Positions 8,195 through 17,536 of a DNA stretch of 64,000 nt are shown in pieces (position 1 is the stretch's first letter; each line of letters opens with the position of its first letter). The notes beneath the pieces were generated by a model. That model did not search any database, was not told where the DNA came from, and worked only from the letters and a program-made list of their open reading frames with translations. Made by a program: the position numbers and the translations under genes. Location of the stretch: contig NZ_JACHJQ010000004.1 in NCBI RefSeq assembly GCF_014203735.1, positions 496,001 through 560,000 of the forward strand, read 5' to 3'. The DNA comes from Actinophytocola algeriensis. GTDB taxonomy: Bacteria > Actinomycetota > Actinomycetes > Mycobacteriales > Pseudonocardiaceae.

Positions 8195-8234
8195 CGTGCA
8201 GGGCGGGTCCGCTTCGGCGGGCCCGCCCTGCACG
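8195..8234 (+). terminator. Strong intrinsic terminator with UUCG loop
   Basis: An 18-bp stem with arms 8195-8212 and 8217-8234, with one G-U pair, closes a TTCG tetraloop and is followed by TTTCTC. It lies 45 bp after the surface protein stop and before the ligase gene, so it insulates the two. Confidence 0.85.
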
Positions 8235-8268
8235 TTTCTCCGATCACTCGTTCGGGTACCTCACGGCT

Positions 8269-9348
8269 GTGACAGCTGAACAGCTCACCATGGGTGTGGA
8301 GGAGGAGTTCCTGCTCGTCCGCGAGGACGGCAGGCTCTCCGGGTCCGGTCCGGAGGTCGTGGACGCCACCGCCGAGGGGCACGGCGAGGTCGAACAGGAG
8401 CTGAAGCGCTGCCAGGTAGAGGGCGTGTCGGACATCTGCCGCACGCCGGACCAGGTCCTCGAGCAACTGAACGGGCTGCGTGGTGAGCTGGCGGCCTCGG
8501 CGGCGAAACGCGGTCTTCGCCTGCTGCCGAGCGGCTGCCCGGTGCTGCCGGAGACCGAGGAACAGGAGATCACGCCGAGCCCGCGCTACCTGCGGATGGC
8601 CGAGTGGTTCGGCGCCACGGCGCGCTCGCTCGCGACCTGTGGCTGCCACGTCCACGTCGGCATCCCGGACCGGGAGACCGGTGTCGCCGTGAGCAACCGG
8701 GTGCGGCCCTGGCTGCCGGTACTGCTCGCGCTCACCGTCAACTCGCCGTTCAACGGCACCGACACCGGCTACGCCAGCTGGCGCTACCAGGAATGGTCGC
8801 GCTGGCCCTCGGCGGGCCCGCCGCCCGTCTTCTCCAGCCTCGACGAGTACGAGGCGACCGTGGACACCATGCTCCGCGCAGGCGCACTCATGGACCGCGC
8901 GATGATCTACTGGGACGTCCGGCTGTCCGAACGGCACCCCACGCTCGAGTTCCGGATCGCCGACGTCGCCGCGGTTCCCGAGGACGCGGCGCTGCTCGCC
9001 GCCCTGATCCGCGGTCTCGTCGCGCGTGCGCTCGACGATGCGGGCCCGGCGCCCGAGCTGCCGCAGGCGGTCCTGCGCGCGAACCTCTGGCGCGCGTCGC
9101 GGGAGGGCGTGACCGGGTCGACGCTGCACCCGGTCACCGGTGAGCTGGTGCCGGTCCAGTCGCAAGTGGACGACCTGGTCGAGCACCTGAGCCCGTTGCT
9201 CGGCGGTGACATCGAGTTCGTCAAGGCCGGGATCGGACGGTTGCGGGAACGCGGCACCGGCGCCGCCAGGCAGCGGGCGGCGTTCGCGCGGCGGGGTGAG
9301 CTGGCAGACGTCGTGGACGCCTTGGTCGTCACCTCCGCGACCATGTGA
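8269..9348 (+). CDS. YbdK-type carboxylate-amine ligase (GCS2 family)
   Basis: 359 residues from GTG 8269. The N-terminal MGVEEEFLLVREDG is the GVEEE Mg-ATP-binding start of glutamate-cysteine ligase family 2, and TCGCHVHVGIPDRE plus ERHPTLEFRIADVA complete the active-site signatures. Length fits E. coli YbdK, a weak gamma-glutamyl ligase, rather than the larger mycothiol/ergothioneine-pathway EgtA. The physiological amine is unknown. It is followed after 49 bp by a transporter gene on the same strand, so a two-gene unit is possible. Confidence 0.85.
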   Translation: MTAEQLTMGVEEEFLLVREDGRLSGSGPEVVDATAEGHGEVEQELKRCQVEGVSDICRTPDQVLEQLNGLRGELAASAAKRGLRLLPSGCPVLPETEEQEITPSPRYLRMAEWFGATARSLATCGCHVHVGIPDRETGVAVSNRVRPWLPVLLALTVNSPFNGTDTGYASWRYQEWSRWPSAGPPPVFSSLDEYEATVDTMLRAGALMDRAMIYWDVRLSERHPTLEFRIADVAAVPEDAALLAALIRGLVARALDDAGPAPELPQAVLRANLWRASREGVTGSTLHPVTGELVPVQSQVDDLVEHLSPLLGGDIEFVKAGIGRLRERGTGAARQRAAFARRGELADVVDALVVTSATM

Positions 9349-9397
9349 TCACCGGGGCACGTATCGTCGGCTCCTGCGGCACGTGAGGGGAGCCCGG

Positions 9398-10507
9398 GTG
9401 GTCGTTCGGCTGGCGATCGTGTTCGGGATGCTGGGCCTGTTCCAGGCCACCCTCGGCCCGCTGATCCCGTTGCTGCGAGACCGCGACGACCTGTCCCCGG
9501 CGACCGCCGGCCTGCTCGTCACCGGTTTCTTCGGCGGCTGCCTCGTCAGCACCGCGGTGGGTGGCGCACTCACCGACCGATGGGCCAGGGGACCGCTCTA
9601 CGTCGTCTCGTCCGTGCTGTTGCTCGTGGGGCTGGGGTTGCTCGCACTGCCCACCGCGTGGCCCTGGCCGCCGCTGGCGGTGGCCGTGGGAGGGCTCGGG
9701 TTCGGCGGGCTCGTGCTCATCGTGAACACCGTGATGGCCACCCGGGGGCTCACCTACGTCAACCTCGTCAACGGCACGTACGGTCTCGGCGCCGCGGCGG
9801 GGCCCGCGCTGATCAGCCTGACGCACGGCGGTGTCCTGTTCGCCGTGCTCGCGGCCGGGATCCTCGTGTCGCTGCCCTGGACCGTGCCCGAGACCGCGCC
9901 GGTGGCCGAGGCCGGGATGACCACTGAACGGGAGCGCCTGCGCCTGAGCCTGCCGCTGGTCCTGTTCTGCGCCATGCTGTTCTGCTACGCGGGTGTCGAG
10001 ACCGGACTGTCCAGCTGGGAGGCGACGCACCTGCGGGCGCACGGCTACAGCGCGAACACGGCGGCCGCGCTCACGTCCCTGTTCTGGCTGGGCCTCGCGG
10101 GTGGCCGGCTGCTCGTGCCGCTGGTCACCAGGAACTGGTCGCCGCCCCGGCTCATCGTGACCGCACTGCTCGCCTGCGGTGCGGGCCTGTCGGTGATCGC
10201 GTTCGCGTTCAGCGCGCCGGCCGGGTTCCTGCTGCTCGGCGTGTGCGTGGGGCCGATCTTCCCCGCCACGCTCGCGTGGATCGCGCGCACGCTGCCGCAC
10301 CCGAGGCGGGTCAACGCGGCCGTGCTGACCGTCGCGATGCTCGGCAACGCGGCCGTACCGGCGCTCATCGGGTACGGCCTGCAGGCCACGTCCGTGCTCG
10401 CGCTGCCGCTGTTCGTCGCCGTGGCCCTCGCCGGATGTCTCGGGATCGCGGTCGCGTTGCGCGCGAAGGCCAGGGAGCGTCAGGGCGTCAGTCAGGGCAC
10501 CGTGTAG
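9398..10507 (+). CDS. MFS transporter, 12 membrane helices
   Basis: 369 residues from GTG 9398, placed by GAGGGGAG about 6 bp upstream. A second in-frame GTG at 9383 has no good site. The first helix (LAIVFGMLGLFQATLGPLIPLL) is followed by DRDDLSPATAGLLVTGFFGGCLVSTAVGGALTDRWARG, the motif A region between helices 2 and 3 of the major facilitator superfamily. YGLGAAAGPALISL resembles the helix-5 motif. The second half begins near FCAMLFCYAGVETGLSSWEATHL, reminiscent of sugar/fucose-permease-like MFS proteins (FucP/bypass-of-stop-codon type). The substrate cannot be called. The 3' end overlaps the convergent sialidase gene by 16 bp. Confidence 0.85.
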   Translation: MVVRLAIVFGMLGLFQATLGPLIPLLRDRDDLSPATAGLLVTGFFGGCLVSTAVGGALTDRWARGPLYVVSSVLLLVGLGLLALPTAWPWPPLAVAVGGLGFGGLVLIVNTVMATRGLTYVNLVNGTYGLGAAAGPALISLTHGGVLFAVLAAGILVSLPWTVPETAPVAEAGMTTERERLRLSLPLVLFCAMLFCYAGVETGLSSWEATHLRAHGYSANTAAALTSLFWLGLAGGRLLVPLVTRNWSPPRLIVTALLACGAGLSVIAFAFSAPAGFLLLGVCVGPIFPATLAWIARTLPHPRRVNAAVLTVAMLGNAAVPALIGYGLQATSVLALPLFVAVALAGCLGIAVALRAKARERQGVSQGTV

Positions 10508-12642
10508 GCCACGTCGTCGATCAGCCAGTCGTCACCGGTGGTCGCGGTGCCGGTCGACCCGATCTCGACGGCGTCGATGCTCGTCGCGGCCTGCGACTTC
10601 GACCTGGTGGCGAGGAGTGTGCCGTCCAGGTACACCTGCACCCGCGTCATCGTGGCCACCAGGCGCACGGTGTGCCAGGTGCCGGTGTTGATCGCGGTCG
10701 GGTTCAGCGCGGTGCCCCACGGCGGGTTCAGGCTGTAGTTCGCCCAGTGGAGCCTGCCCGCGCCGGTCAGCCAGAACCCGTACGGGGTGGCGGCCGCGGT
10801 GCCGTTCCTGCCCTTCAACGAGAACAGCAGGCCCTTGTTCGTCGTGCCGAGGCCGCGGAAGCGGAACTCGGCCGTCACGGCGGTGGCCGTGGCGTGCGCC
10901 CACGTCGCGCGTCCGATCTGGGTCGTCGTGTCGTCCTTGATGCGCAGGAACCGGGACGAGATCTTCTCCGCCGACGGCACGGTCGTCTGGTTCACGACGG
11001 TCGCGAGGGTGCTGGTGGTGACCCAGCCGTTGCCGCGGGGCGCCTGGCCAGGGTAGTCGTGCTCGAAGCTCACGGCCGCCGTGTACAGCTCGATCTCGTG
11101 CAGGAACGCGGCGGCCGGATCGGTGACCGCGTTCGGGTCGGTGAGCCGGACGTACTGCGCGGTGACGGGTGCGCTGAACGGCCGCACGATGCCGTCGCGG
11201 GCGCCGCGTGCCGGGGTGATCCACGTGGTCCCGTCGACCGACGTCTCGATCCGCACGTCCGCCGCGCCCTGCAGCCACACGTGCAGGCCAAGTCCCGTGA
11301 CCGGCACCGCGCGCGGCAGCCGCAGCGTGACCGACCGGTTGCCGGTCACCAGACTCGAGTCCGCGCGGGAGTCGCCGTCGAACGCGTACGCGGCGAGCGA
11401 CCGGCGGCACGCGGACGCGTCGCCGTAGCAGGACAGCGGGGAGTTCACCACCGTCAGCTCGCCGCGCTGGAACATGGTCGCGAGGTCGGCCTTGCCCCAC
11501 TGGTCGGTGTCGGCCTCCACCACCGAGCGCCACAGCGCGGGCACGCCGTCGACCTGGTAGCCGCGGACCGAGGTGTCGGCGGGACAGCCCCAGTCCGGCG
11601 CGCAGTTGTCACCGGTCACCAGCACCCGGTTGCCCGCGAGGGGCGCGATCCCGACCGTCCCGCTGGAACCGAGGTGGCGCAGCGGCCGGGCCGTCCCGCC
11701 GTCCGGCGTGTACCAGCCGTCCACGTCGGCGCCTGCCGTCGGGTAGTTCTGGTACACGGTCGTGGGCGAGGTCCACGACGCGCCCTTGCCGTCGAAGGAG
11801 AAGCGCAGCACGTTGTCCGGCCGGCCGGAGGCCAGCACGAGCGCGCCGTTGCCGAGCAGGGTCATCGAGGGGGCGCCGCCGGTGTCGGCGGCCACGCGAA
11901 CCGGTGCGCCCCATCCGGTGCCGGTCTGGGTGGGTGCCTTCACCGTGTACAGGGCGACGTTCGCGGGGACCGCGCCGCGCAGGTTCTCGTTCCTGCCCAG
12001 CGCGGCGATCAGCCCGCCGTCGGCGGTGGCGGACAGGCTCGCCGCCGACCAGCCGTCGCCGGTGGCGAGCCGTGCCGTCTCGGACCACGTCACGCCGCCG
12101 TCGGTGCTCGCGACGACGGCCGCGTACGACCCGCCGTGCACCGGCGCCAGCACCGTCTTCCCGTCGCCGAGCAGCACCACGCCGCGGCCGAACCGCGCGG
12201 ACCCGACCGGCTGCGCGAACGTGACGGTCGCCGTGCCCGCTTCGGCCCAGCCGCCCGCGGTGAGCTGCTTGCGGGCGAACCGGGCACAGCCGTCGCCGCA
12301 CGCCGTGCCGTCGGTGTCGATCGCGACGACGTCACCCGCCGCGTTCGCGAGCCGGAACGGTGTGCCCGCGGTCCCGGTGAGCGACGACCACGTGGTGCCG
12401 CCGTCCGAAGACTGCAGGGTCTGCCGCGTCCCGTCCGCCGAGGACAGGACCAGGCGTCCGGACCGCGTGCCGTCGGCGGCCGTGACACCCGCGTCGAACA
12501 GCGCGGGCGCACCCGTGGCCGCGGTGAGGAACCGTTGCCCGCCCGGCACGTGGGCGTGGTCGACGCCGGGTTCGGCGCTCGCCTGGCCCGTGACGGCCAC
12601 GGCGAGTGCCGCGAGGGCGGCCACGGTCAGAGGACGGTTCAT
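10492..12642 (-). CDS. Secreted multidomain sialidase-like protein (BNR propeller + discoidin-like + LamG-like)
   Basis: 716 residues. A signal peptide (about 1-24, AVTGQASAEPG) precedes a BNR/sialidase-like propeller with Asp-boxes such as SSDGGTTW and STDGGVTW. A middle region around VRIETSVDGTTWITPARGARDG looks like an F5/8-type discoidin domain. The C-terminal part (FRFRGLGTTNKGLLFSLKGRNG, then TGTWHTVRLVATMTRVQVYLDGTLLATR) is a LamG/concanavalin-like sugar-binding domain. It probably cleaves or binds sialylated or related glycans outside the cell. The catalytic Arg triad could not be verified. Start ATG 12642 follows GGAGGAG-like GAGGAG. It is the last gene of a three-gene unit. Confidence 0.75.
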   Translation of the reverse strand: MNRPLTVAALAALAVAVTGQASAEPGVDHAHVPGGQRFLTAATGAPALFDAGVTAADGTRSGRLVLSSADGTRQTLQSSDGGTTWSSLTGTAGTPFRLANAAGDVVAIDTDGTACGDGCARFARKQLTAGGWAEAGTATVTFAQPVGSARFGRGVVLLGDGKTVLAPVHGGSYAAVVASTDGGVTWSETARLATGDGWSAASLSATADGGLIAALGRNENLRGAVPANVALYTVKAPTQTGTGWGAPVRVAADTGGAPSMTLLGNGALVLASGRPDNVLRFSFDGKGASWTSPTTVYQNYPTAGADVDGWYTPDGGTARPLRHLGSSGTVGIAPLAGNRVLVTGDNCAPDWGCPADTSVRGYQVDGVPALWRSVVEADTDQWGKADLATMFQRGELTVVNSPLSCYGDASACRRSLAAYAFDGDSRADSSLVTGNRSVTLRLPRAVPVTGLGLHVWLQGAADVRIETSVDGTTWITPARGARDGIVRPFSAPVTAQYVRLTDPNAVTDPAAAFLHEIELYTAAVSFEHDYPGQAPRGNGWVTTSTLATVVNQTTVPSAEKISSRFLRIKDDTTTQIGRATWAHATATAVTAEFRFRGLGTTNKGLLFSLKGRNGTAAATPYGFWLTGAGRLHWANYSLNPPWGTALNPTAINTGTWHTVRLVATMTRVQVYLDGTLLATRSKSQAATSIDAVEIGSTGTATTGDDWLIDDVAYTVP

Positions 12643-12665
12643 TCGGCGGCTCCTCGCTTCGTACG

Positions 12666-13622
12666 TCAGAGCGTCGAAAGCAGAGCGTAGATCGCGTCGT
12701 CGGTGCCGGGAAGTCGGTTGTGCCCGAAGTCCGGGTACAGGCGGTACGACTTCTCGCACTCCAGGGCGTTGTACACGGCGAACTGGGTCGACGGCGGGCA
12801 CGTGCGGTCGGCCAGCGAGATGGTCATGACCGTCTTCGCCTTGACGCGTGGTGCCAGGTTCCGCACGTCCACGTACCCCATCCGCCGGAAGACCTCCTCC
12901 GCGTTGCGGTGCATGGGGTCGCGCCTGCGGAAGTACTCGCCGATCTCGGCGTAGGGCGCCTGGTCCAGGTCCAGTTCCCACGCCCGGCGGTAGTCGGACA
13001 GGAACGGGTGGATCGGCGCCGCCAGCTTGAGCCGCGGCTCGAGCGCCGCGCACGCGAGCGTGAGCCCGCCGCCCTGGCTGCCGCCCATCGCGCCGACGCG
13101 GTCCGGGTCCACGCCGTCGAGCCCGGACACGATCCGCGCCAGCCGCACGGTGTCCAGGAACAGGTGCCGGTACAGCAGGTTGTCCGGCCGGTCGTCGACG
13201 CCGCGCATCAGGTACGTCGCCATGGACCAGCCCGCGACCGGGGTCTCCTCGCGGGACAGGCCACCCTGGCCACGCACGTCAAGGGCCGCGACCGTGTGGC
13301 CGAGCGCGACGTAGGGCAGCTTCTCCACCCAGTCGCCGGAGTCGCCGTAGTAACCGTGGAACGCCAGCACCGCGGGCCCTGCCGGGGTGACCGGCCGCAG
13401 CAGCTTGGCGTGCACCCGCGCGCCGCCCGTCCCGGTGAACCACAGGTGGGAGCAGCGGGCGTACGGCGTCTGGAACTCGGCGGGAGTGATCTCCACGTCG
13501 GCTGGGGTGTCCGCGAGCTCGGCGAGCCCCCGTGCCCAGTACTCGTCGAAGTCGTCCGGTCGTGGTGAGCTGCCGCGGTAGGTGAGCAGCTCGTCGAACG
13601 ACATGTCGAAGGTCGAGGGCAC
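12666..13622 (-). CDS. Acetylxylan esterase / cephalosporin-C deacetylase family esterase (AXE1)
   Basis: 318 residues, the standard AXE1/CAH length. Motifs are [14 protein letters not shown] (oxyanion), ALDVRGQGG (the RGQ motif of carbohydrate esterase family 7), GGSQGGG (nucleophile Ser), [17 protein letters not shown] (acid Asp) and YPDFGHN (His). It lacks a signal peptide, so it deacetylates sugars or other small esters in the cytoplasm. Sitting between two sialidase-like genes suggests it removes O-acetyl groups from imported sugars. It is spaced 12 and 23 bp from its neighbours and is probably co-transcribed. Confidence 0.88.
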   Translation of the reverse strand: MPSTFDMSFDELLTYRGSSPRPDDFDEYWARGLAELADTPADVEITPAEFQTPYARCSHLWFTGTGGARVHAKLLRPVTPAGPAVLAFHGYYGDSGDWVEKLPYVALGHTVAALDVRGQGGLSREETPVAGWSMATYLMRGVDDRPDNLLYRHLFLDTVRLARIVSGLDGVDPDRVGAMGGSQGGGLTLACAALEPRLKLAAPIHPFLSDYRRAWELDLDQAPYAEIGEYFRRRDPMHRNAEEVFRRMGYVDVRNLAPRVKAKTVMTISLADRTCPPSTQFAVYNALECEKSYRLYPDFGHNRLPGTDDAIYALLSTL

Positions 13623-13634
13623 GGGGGCGCTCCT

Positions 13635-14747
13635 TCACGGCCGGAGGTAGTCCTGCAGCCGACTGTAGGTGCCGCCGATGATCTTGTTAACCGCGTCGTA
13701 GTAGATGGTCAAAAACCTGTCCGGTCCTACCTGGACACTGCTCGGGTAGCTCTCGTCGGTCGCGCCCCGGCTGTAGATCACCTTCGGTGCGAGACGGGTG
13801 CCGTCGGCGAGGATCACGCGGCCGACCGTCGGCCTGCCCGGGCCGAACGCGCCGGACCGGTCGCCCCACGTCTGCAGCAGCCGTCCGCCACGCAGCGGCA
13901 GCAGGTCCGACGCCTGCTCCCAGTAGTCGCTCTCGGTCAGCGGCGCCCACGTGCGGCCACCGTCGCGGGAGGACGTCCAGAAGCCGATGTTCCTGCTGCG
14001 GATCGCCATCACGACGGTGCCGTCACCGCGCAGCGCGATCGCGGGCTCCTGCAGATCGTTGCCGTCCGGGTGCACCGCCACCGGGACCTCCAGTGCGGCC
14101 GGCCAGGTGCGGCCGCCGTCGCGGGACCGCATGACCGTGATCGACGACCTCGCGTCGGCCGGGGTGTTGCCGTACAGGGCGAGCAGCAGCGTGCGGTCCG
14201 GCAGCTCGACGACCTTCGCGGACGTCGCGACCCACGGCGTCGCGTAGCTCACCGGCGGGATGGCCCACTCGCCGTTGCCGTACACGCCCGACCGCACGCG
14301 CACGGGTGCCGACCACGTGCGCCCCTTGTCCCGGGAGCGGGCGGTCCAGACGCCGCCGGGGGTGGGCAGGGGGGAGGTGGACCAGTCGGTCTGGAACCAG
14401 CTCATCAGCAGGGTGCCGTCGGCCAGCTCGATCAGCGACGGGTCGCGGTCGTCGAGCGGGGTGTCGATCGCGACCGACGGCGTCCGCCACGTGTGGCCGC
14501 CGTCGTGGCTGCGGGTGAGCGCGATCCGGCCCGAGGGACCGGTGTGGCTCGTGGCGTCGTAGTAGACGGCGACGAGGGTGCCGTCGTGCAACCGTTCGAC
14601 GGTGGGGAACCAGGTGCTCCGGTCGCCGGACCCGGCCGCGACGACCACGTCGGGCGACTCCGGATGCCCGAGGTCGGCTGAGGCGAGGCCGGGGGTCACG
14701 ACCAGCAGTATGAAGGACAGGAACACGCACACCGTGCGCACACGCAT
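13635..14747 (-). CDS. Secreted sialidase-family BNR protein
   Basis: 370 residues with a signal peptide (1-24, ending GLASADLG). It has four Asp-box turns (SHDGGHTW, SRDKGRTW and SRDGGRTW twice) typical of a six-bladed sialidase/neuraminidase propeller. No FRIP motif is evident, so exo-sialidase activity is not assured; many such proteins are annotated from BNR repeats alone. Start ATG 14747 follows GGAGGTCTCC, an excellent site. It is the first gene of the minus-strand glycan unit, divergent from a peptide-type ABC importer across a striking 17-bp inverted repeat. Confidence 0.8.
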   Translation of the reverse strand: MRVRTVCVFLSFILLVVTPGLASADLGHPESPDVVVAAGSGDRSTWFPTVERLHDGTLVAVYYDATSHTGPSGRIALTRSHDGGHTWRTPSVAIDTPLDDRDPSLIELADGTLLMSWFQTDWSTSPLPTPGGVWTARSRDKGRTWSAPVRVRSGVYGNGEWAIPPVSYATPWVATSAKVVELPDRTLLLALYGNTPADARSSITVMRSRDGGRTWPAALEVPVAVHPDGNDLQEPAIALRGDGTVVMAIRSRNIGFWTSSRDGGRTWAPLTESDYWEQASDLLPLRGGRLLQTWGDRSGAFGPGRPTVGRVILADGTRLAPKVIYSRGATDESYPSSVQVGPDRFLTIYYDAVNKIIGGTYSRLQDYLRP

Positions 14748-14783
14748 GGAGACCTCCTCCAGCAGGGGATTCCGACGTCACCA

Positions 14784-14833
14784 GGAATGCCGTTTCATGT
14801 CAACTGCTCGGTCCGCACATGAAACGGCGTTCC
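14784..14833. repeat. Large inverted repeat in divergent gap, 17-bp arms
   Basis: Left arm GGAATGCCGTTTCATGT (14784-14800) and right arm ACATGAAACGGCGTTCC (14817-14833) match as an inverted repeat at 16 of 17 positions, with a 16-bp spacer. It lies between divergent genes, so it is not a terminator. It may be an operator for both units, or a copy of the dispersed hairpin family found elsewhere in the window. Confidence 0.7.
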
Positions 14834-14905
14834 GAGAGTCTTTACGTGGCGCGTTCCGCTGGCTAGGTTGTGCCTACTCGACACCAGGTTCGAAAGAGGC
14901 GTGGT

Positions 14906-16504
14906 ATGAGCGGACTCAGGTGGATCACGACCGCGGTTCTGGCGGCGGGCCTCGTCGTCTCGGGATGTGCGGGCCCGCAGCCGGCACCGGGCGCGGCGGG
15001 AGAAGGTGGCTCGGTCAGCATCGTGCTGTACCAGAAGCCGAAGCTGTTCAGCCCGCTCGAACCGGCCCATGGTCCGGACCAGCAGGTGATGTCACTGATC
15101 TACCAGAGCCTGATGACCTCGAACCCCGACCTCGAGCTGGTGCCGCAGCTGGCCGAGAAGGTCGACGTGAACGACGACGCCACCGAGTTCACGTTCCACC
15201 TGCGGAAGGGTCTCAAGTGGAGTGACGGGGAACCGTTCACCTCCGCCGACGTCCTGTTCACCCACCAGGCGCTCGCCAACCCGAAGAGCGGCTCGGCCGC
15301 GTCGGGCAACTACCAGAGCGTGGTGGGCGCCAAGGCGGTCGCGGACGGCACCGCCGACACCGTCTCCGGGCTGACCGCGCCGGACGACGACACGTTCGTC
15401 ATCAGGACCGACGGCCCGAACTACGGTGTGCTCGCACAGGTCGGCGTGGCGATGATCCTCCCGGAGCACGTCCTGGGCGACAAGCCGGCCGGCCAGCTCG
15501 CGAAGGACCCGTTCTTCTCGGCGCCGACCGTGGGGCTCGGGCCGTTCCAGTTCGTCAAGTACGAGGTCGACCAGTACGTCGAGCTGAAGAAGAACCCGAA
15601 CTTCCCCAAGCCCGCGAGCGTCGACAAGGTGTTCCTCAAGCCGGTCACCGCCGACGTGGCGACCGCGCAGCTGGGCACCGGCGAGATGGACATCGCGCCC
15701 GTCGCGCCGAGCGACCGGGAGACCCTGGACAGCTTCGGGACACTGAACTTCCAGACGTCCAAGGAAGGCGGCTTCGTCCGCGTCGGCCTGAACCTGACGC
15801 AGCAGCGGTTCCAGGACGCGCGGGTCCGCCAGGGCCTGCTCACCGGCATCGACCGCAAGTCGATCATCGACAGCGCGCTGCCGGAGGTCGGGGTCGCGCG
15901 GAACTCCTCGTTCGACCCGTCGGTCAGCGGTGACGGTATCAACGACTATGCCTACGACCCGGCCAAGGCCAAGCAGCTGCTGACCGAGGGCGGCTGGGAC
16001 TTCGGCCAGACCGTGAAGCTCGCGTGGATCCCGGGCAGCAACCCCGACCGGGACGCCGCCGCGGTCGCGATCCAGAGCCAGCTCAAGGAGATCGGCGTCA
16101 ACGTCGAGCTGCAGCAGGTCGACGCGGGCTGGACCACCGAGGCGCTCGCGGGGCCGAGCTTCGACATGTACATGTTCGGCGGCGGCAACTACGCGCTCGA
16201 CTCGTGGAACGTGTACACGATCGTCTCGTGCGGCACCTTCTTCCCCAACGGCGGCAACAACGTCCGCTTCTGCGACCCCGAGCTGGACGCGAAGATCAAG
16301 GAAGCCAACTCGACCGCGGACGAGGCGCAGCGCGAGAAGCTGTACGGCGAGGCCGCGAAGATCGACAACGAGCAGGTGCCGTACCTGTGGCTGTACAGCC
16401 CCGGCGGCCTGTGGGCGGTCAGTGACAAGGTGCAGGGCTTCACGCCGCTCAGCCCGACCGGCGGCGGGTTCTGGCAGCCGGAGAACTGGCGGCTCGCGAG
16501 TTGA
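14906..16504 (+). CDS. ABC importer solute-binding lipoprotein, family 5 (peptide/oligosaccharide type)
   Basis: 532 residues from ATG 14906, with GAGG upstream. The lipobox is VVSGC with Cys near 22. The family 5 signature is clear: VPQLAEKVDVNDDATEFTFHLRKGLKWSDGEPFTSADVLFTHQA, then FVRVGLNLTQQRFQDARVRQGLLTGIDRKSII. Family 5 proteins bind peptides, opines, nickel chelates or sugars. Sialic-acid importers of corynebacteria also use this family, which is notable beside sialidase genes. It is anchored outside the membrane and delivers ligand to the permeases encoded downstream. A hairpin separates it from them, as commonly seen for abundant binding proteins. Confidence 0.88.
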   Translation: MSGLRWITTAVLAAGLVVSGCAGPQPAPGAAGEGGSVSIVLYQKPKLFSPLEPAHGPDQQVMSLIYQSLMTSNPDLELVPQLAEKVDVNDDATEFTFHLRKGLKWSDGEPFTSADVLFTHQALANPKSGSAASGNYQSVVGAKAVADGTADTVSGLTAPDDDTFVIRTDGPNYGVLAQVGVAMILPEHVLGDKPAGQLAKDPFFSAPTVGLGPFQFVKYEVDQYVELKKNPNFPKPASVDKVFLKPVTADVATAQLGTGEMDIAPVAPSDRETLDSFGTLNFQTSKEGGFVRVGLNLTQQRFQDARVRQGLLTGIDRKSIIDSALPEVGVARNSSFDPSVSGDGINDYAYDPAKAKQLLTEGGWDFGQTVKLAWIPGSNPDRDAAAVAIQSQLKEIGVNVELQQVDAGWTTEALAGPSFDMYMFGGGNYALDSWNVYTIVSCGTFFPNGGNNVRFCDPELDAKIKEANSTADEAQREKLYGEAAKIDNEQVPYLWLYSPGGLWAVSDKVQGFTPLSPTGGGFWQPENWRLAS

Positions 16505-16510
16505 TGCCCC

Positions 16511-16553
16511 GAAGGTGCCCTTCGAGACGCTCACCGTCCCGAAGGGCACCTTC
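16511..16553 (+). repeat. Intergenic hairpin between binding-protein and permease genes
   Basis: GAAGGTGCCCTTCG (16511-16524) and CGAAGGGCACCTTC (16540-16553) form a perfect 14-bp stem with a 15-nt loop, and each arm is itself nearly palindromic. TTCACGGCAT follows, giving the TGCCGTGAA core on the other strand that is shared with two other hairpins. Its position fits an mRNA-stabilising or attenuating element that keeps binding-protein levels above those of the permease. Confidence 0.7.
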
Positions 16554-16573
16554 ACGGCATGTGGAGGAGGTGA

Positions 16574-17536
16574 GTGGTGGGCGCGTACCTGGTACGCCGC
16601 GTTCTGGTCAGTGTGCTCGTGCTGGTCCTGGTGTCGATCGGCATCTTCTGGCTGTTCCGGCTCGCGCCGGGCGACCCGGTCGAGATGATGCTGCCGCCGC
16701 AGAACCGGGGGCCCGGTTCCGAGGCGTTCATCGCCGCCAAGCGTGCCGAGCTGGGGCTCGACGAACCGGTGTGGGTCCAGTACTTCACGTGGCTGGGCAA
16801 CGCGGTCACCGGTGACCTCGGGTACTCGCTCGACACCGGCCGGTCCGTCAGCGACCTGCTCGGTGAACGGGTCGGGCCCACCGTGTACCTCATGGGGCTT
16901 TCCCTGCTGCTCGCGCTCGTCATCGCCGTCCCGCTGGGGCTGCTCGCGGCCGTGCGCAAGGGCCGGTTCGCCGACTACGCCGCGAGTGTGGTCAGCCTCG
17001 GCGCCGTGTGCACGCCGCCGTTCTTCCTCGGCATCCTCGGCATCTACGTGTTCTCGCTCAAGCTCGGGCTGCTGCCGTCGGCGGGGATGTCGACGCCGGG
17101 GCAGTACAGCGTCGGCGACTCGCTGTCGCACCTGCTGATGCCGCTGGTGATCCTCGCGTTCTCCCAGTCCGGGCAGTTCACCAGGTACGTCCGGTCCAGC
17201 GTGATCGCCGAGCTGCACGCCGACTACGTGCGCACGGCCGAGGCGAAGGGCGTCAGCGCGACCGGGGTGGTGACGCGGCACGTGCTGCGCAACGCGCTGA
17301 TCCCGGTGATCACGATCGTCGCGCTGTCGCTGCCGAACGTCCTCGCCGGTGCGGTCGTGATCGAGACGGTGTTCGCGTGGCCCGGCATGGGCCAGCTCGC
17401 GATCGCCTCCTTCCAGGGCCGCGACTACCCGGTGATCATCGGGTTCGCGTTGTTCTTCTCGATCATGGTGTTGCTGTCGAACCTGATCGCCGACCTGCTG
17501 TACACACTGGTGGACCCCCGGGTGAGCCTGCGATGA
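16574..17536 (+). CDS. ABC importer permease, DppB/OppB type
   Basis: 320 residues starting GTG at 16574; GTG 16577 is equally possible, with GGAGGAGGTGA just upstream. MGAYLVRRVLVSVLVLVLVSIGIFWLFRLAPGDP is the characteristic first helix and DppB-type periplasmic start. The EAA-like cytoplasmic loop is DYVRTAEAKGVSATGVVTRHVLRNALIPVI. About six membrane helices. It pairs with the DppC-type permease whose ATG overlaps its stop. Confidence 0.88.
   Translation: MVGAYLVRRVLVSVLVLVLVSIGIFWLFRLAPGDPVEMMLPPQNRGPGSEAFIAAKRAELGLDEPVWVQYFTWLGNAVTGDLGYSLDTGRSVSDLLGERVGPTVYLMGLSLLLALVIAVPLGLLAAVRKGRFADYAASVVSLGAVCTPPFFLGILGIYVFSLKLGLLPSAGMSTPGQYSVGDSLSHLLMPLVILAFSQSGQFTRYVRSSVIAELHADYVRTAEAKGVSATGVVTRHVLRNALIPVITIVALSLPNVLAGAVVIETVFAWPGMGQLAIASFQGRDYPVIIGFALFFSIMVLLSNLIADLLYTLVDPRVSLR

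Noticed and set aside
10243-12690. 815-codon plus-strand frame over the sialidase gene
   Set aside because: Composition is dominated by Arg, Gly, Ala and Val with no domain, while the minus strand encodes a signal peptide and recognised domains.
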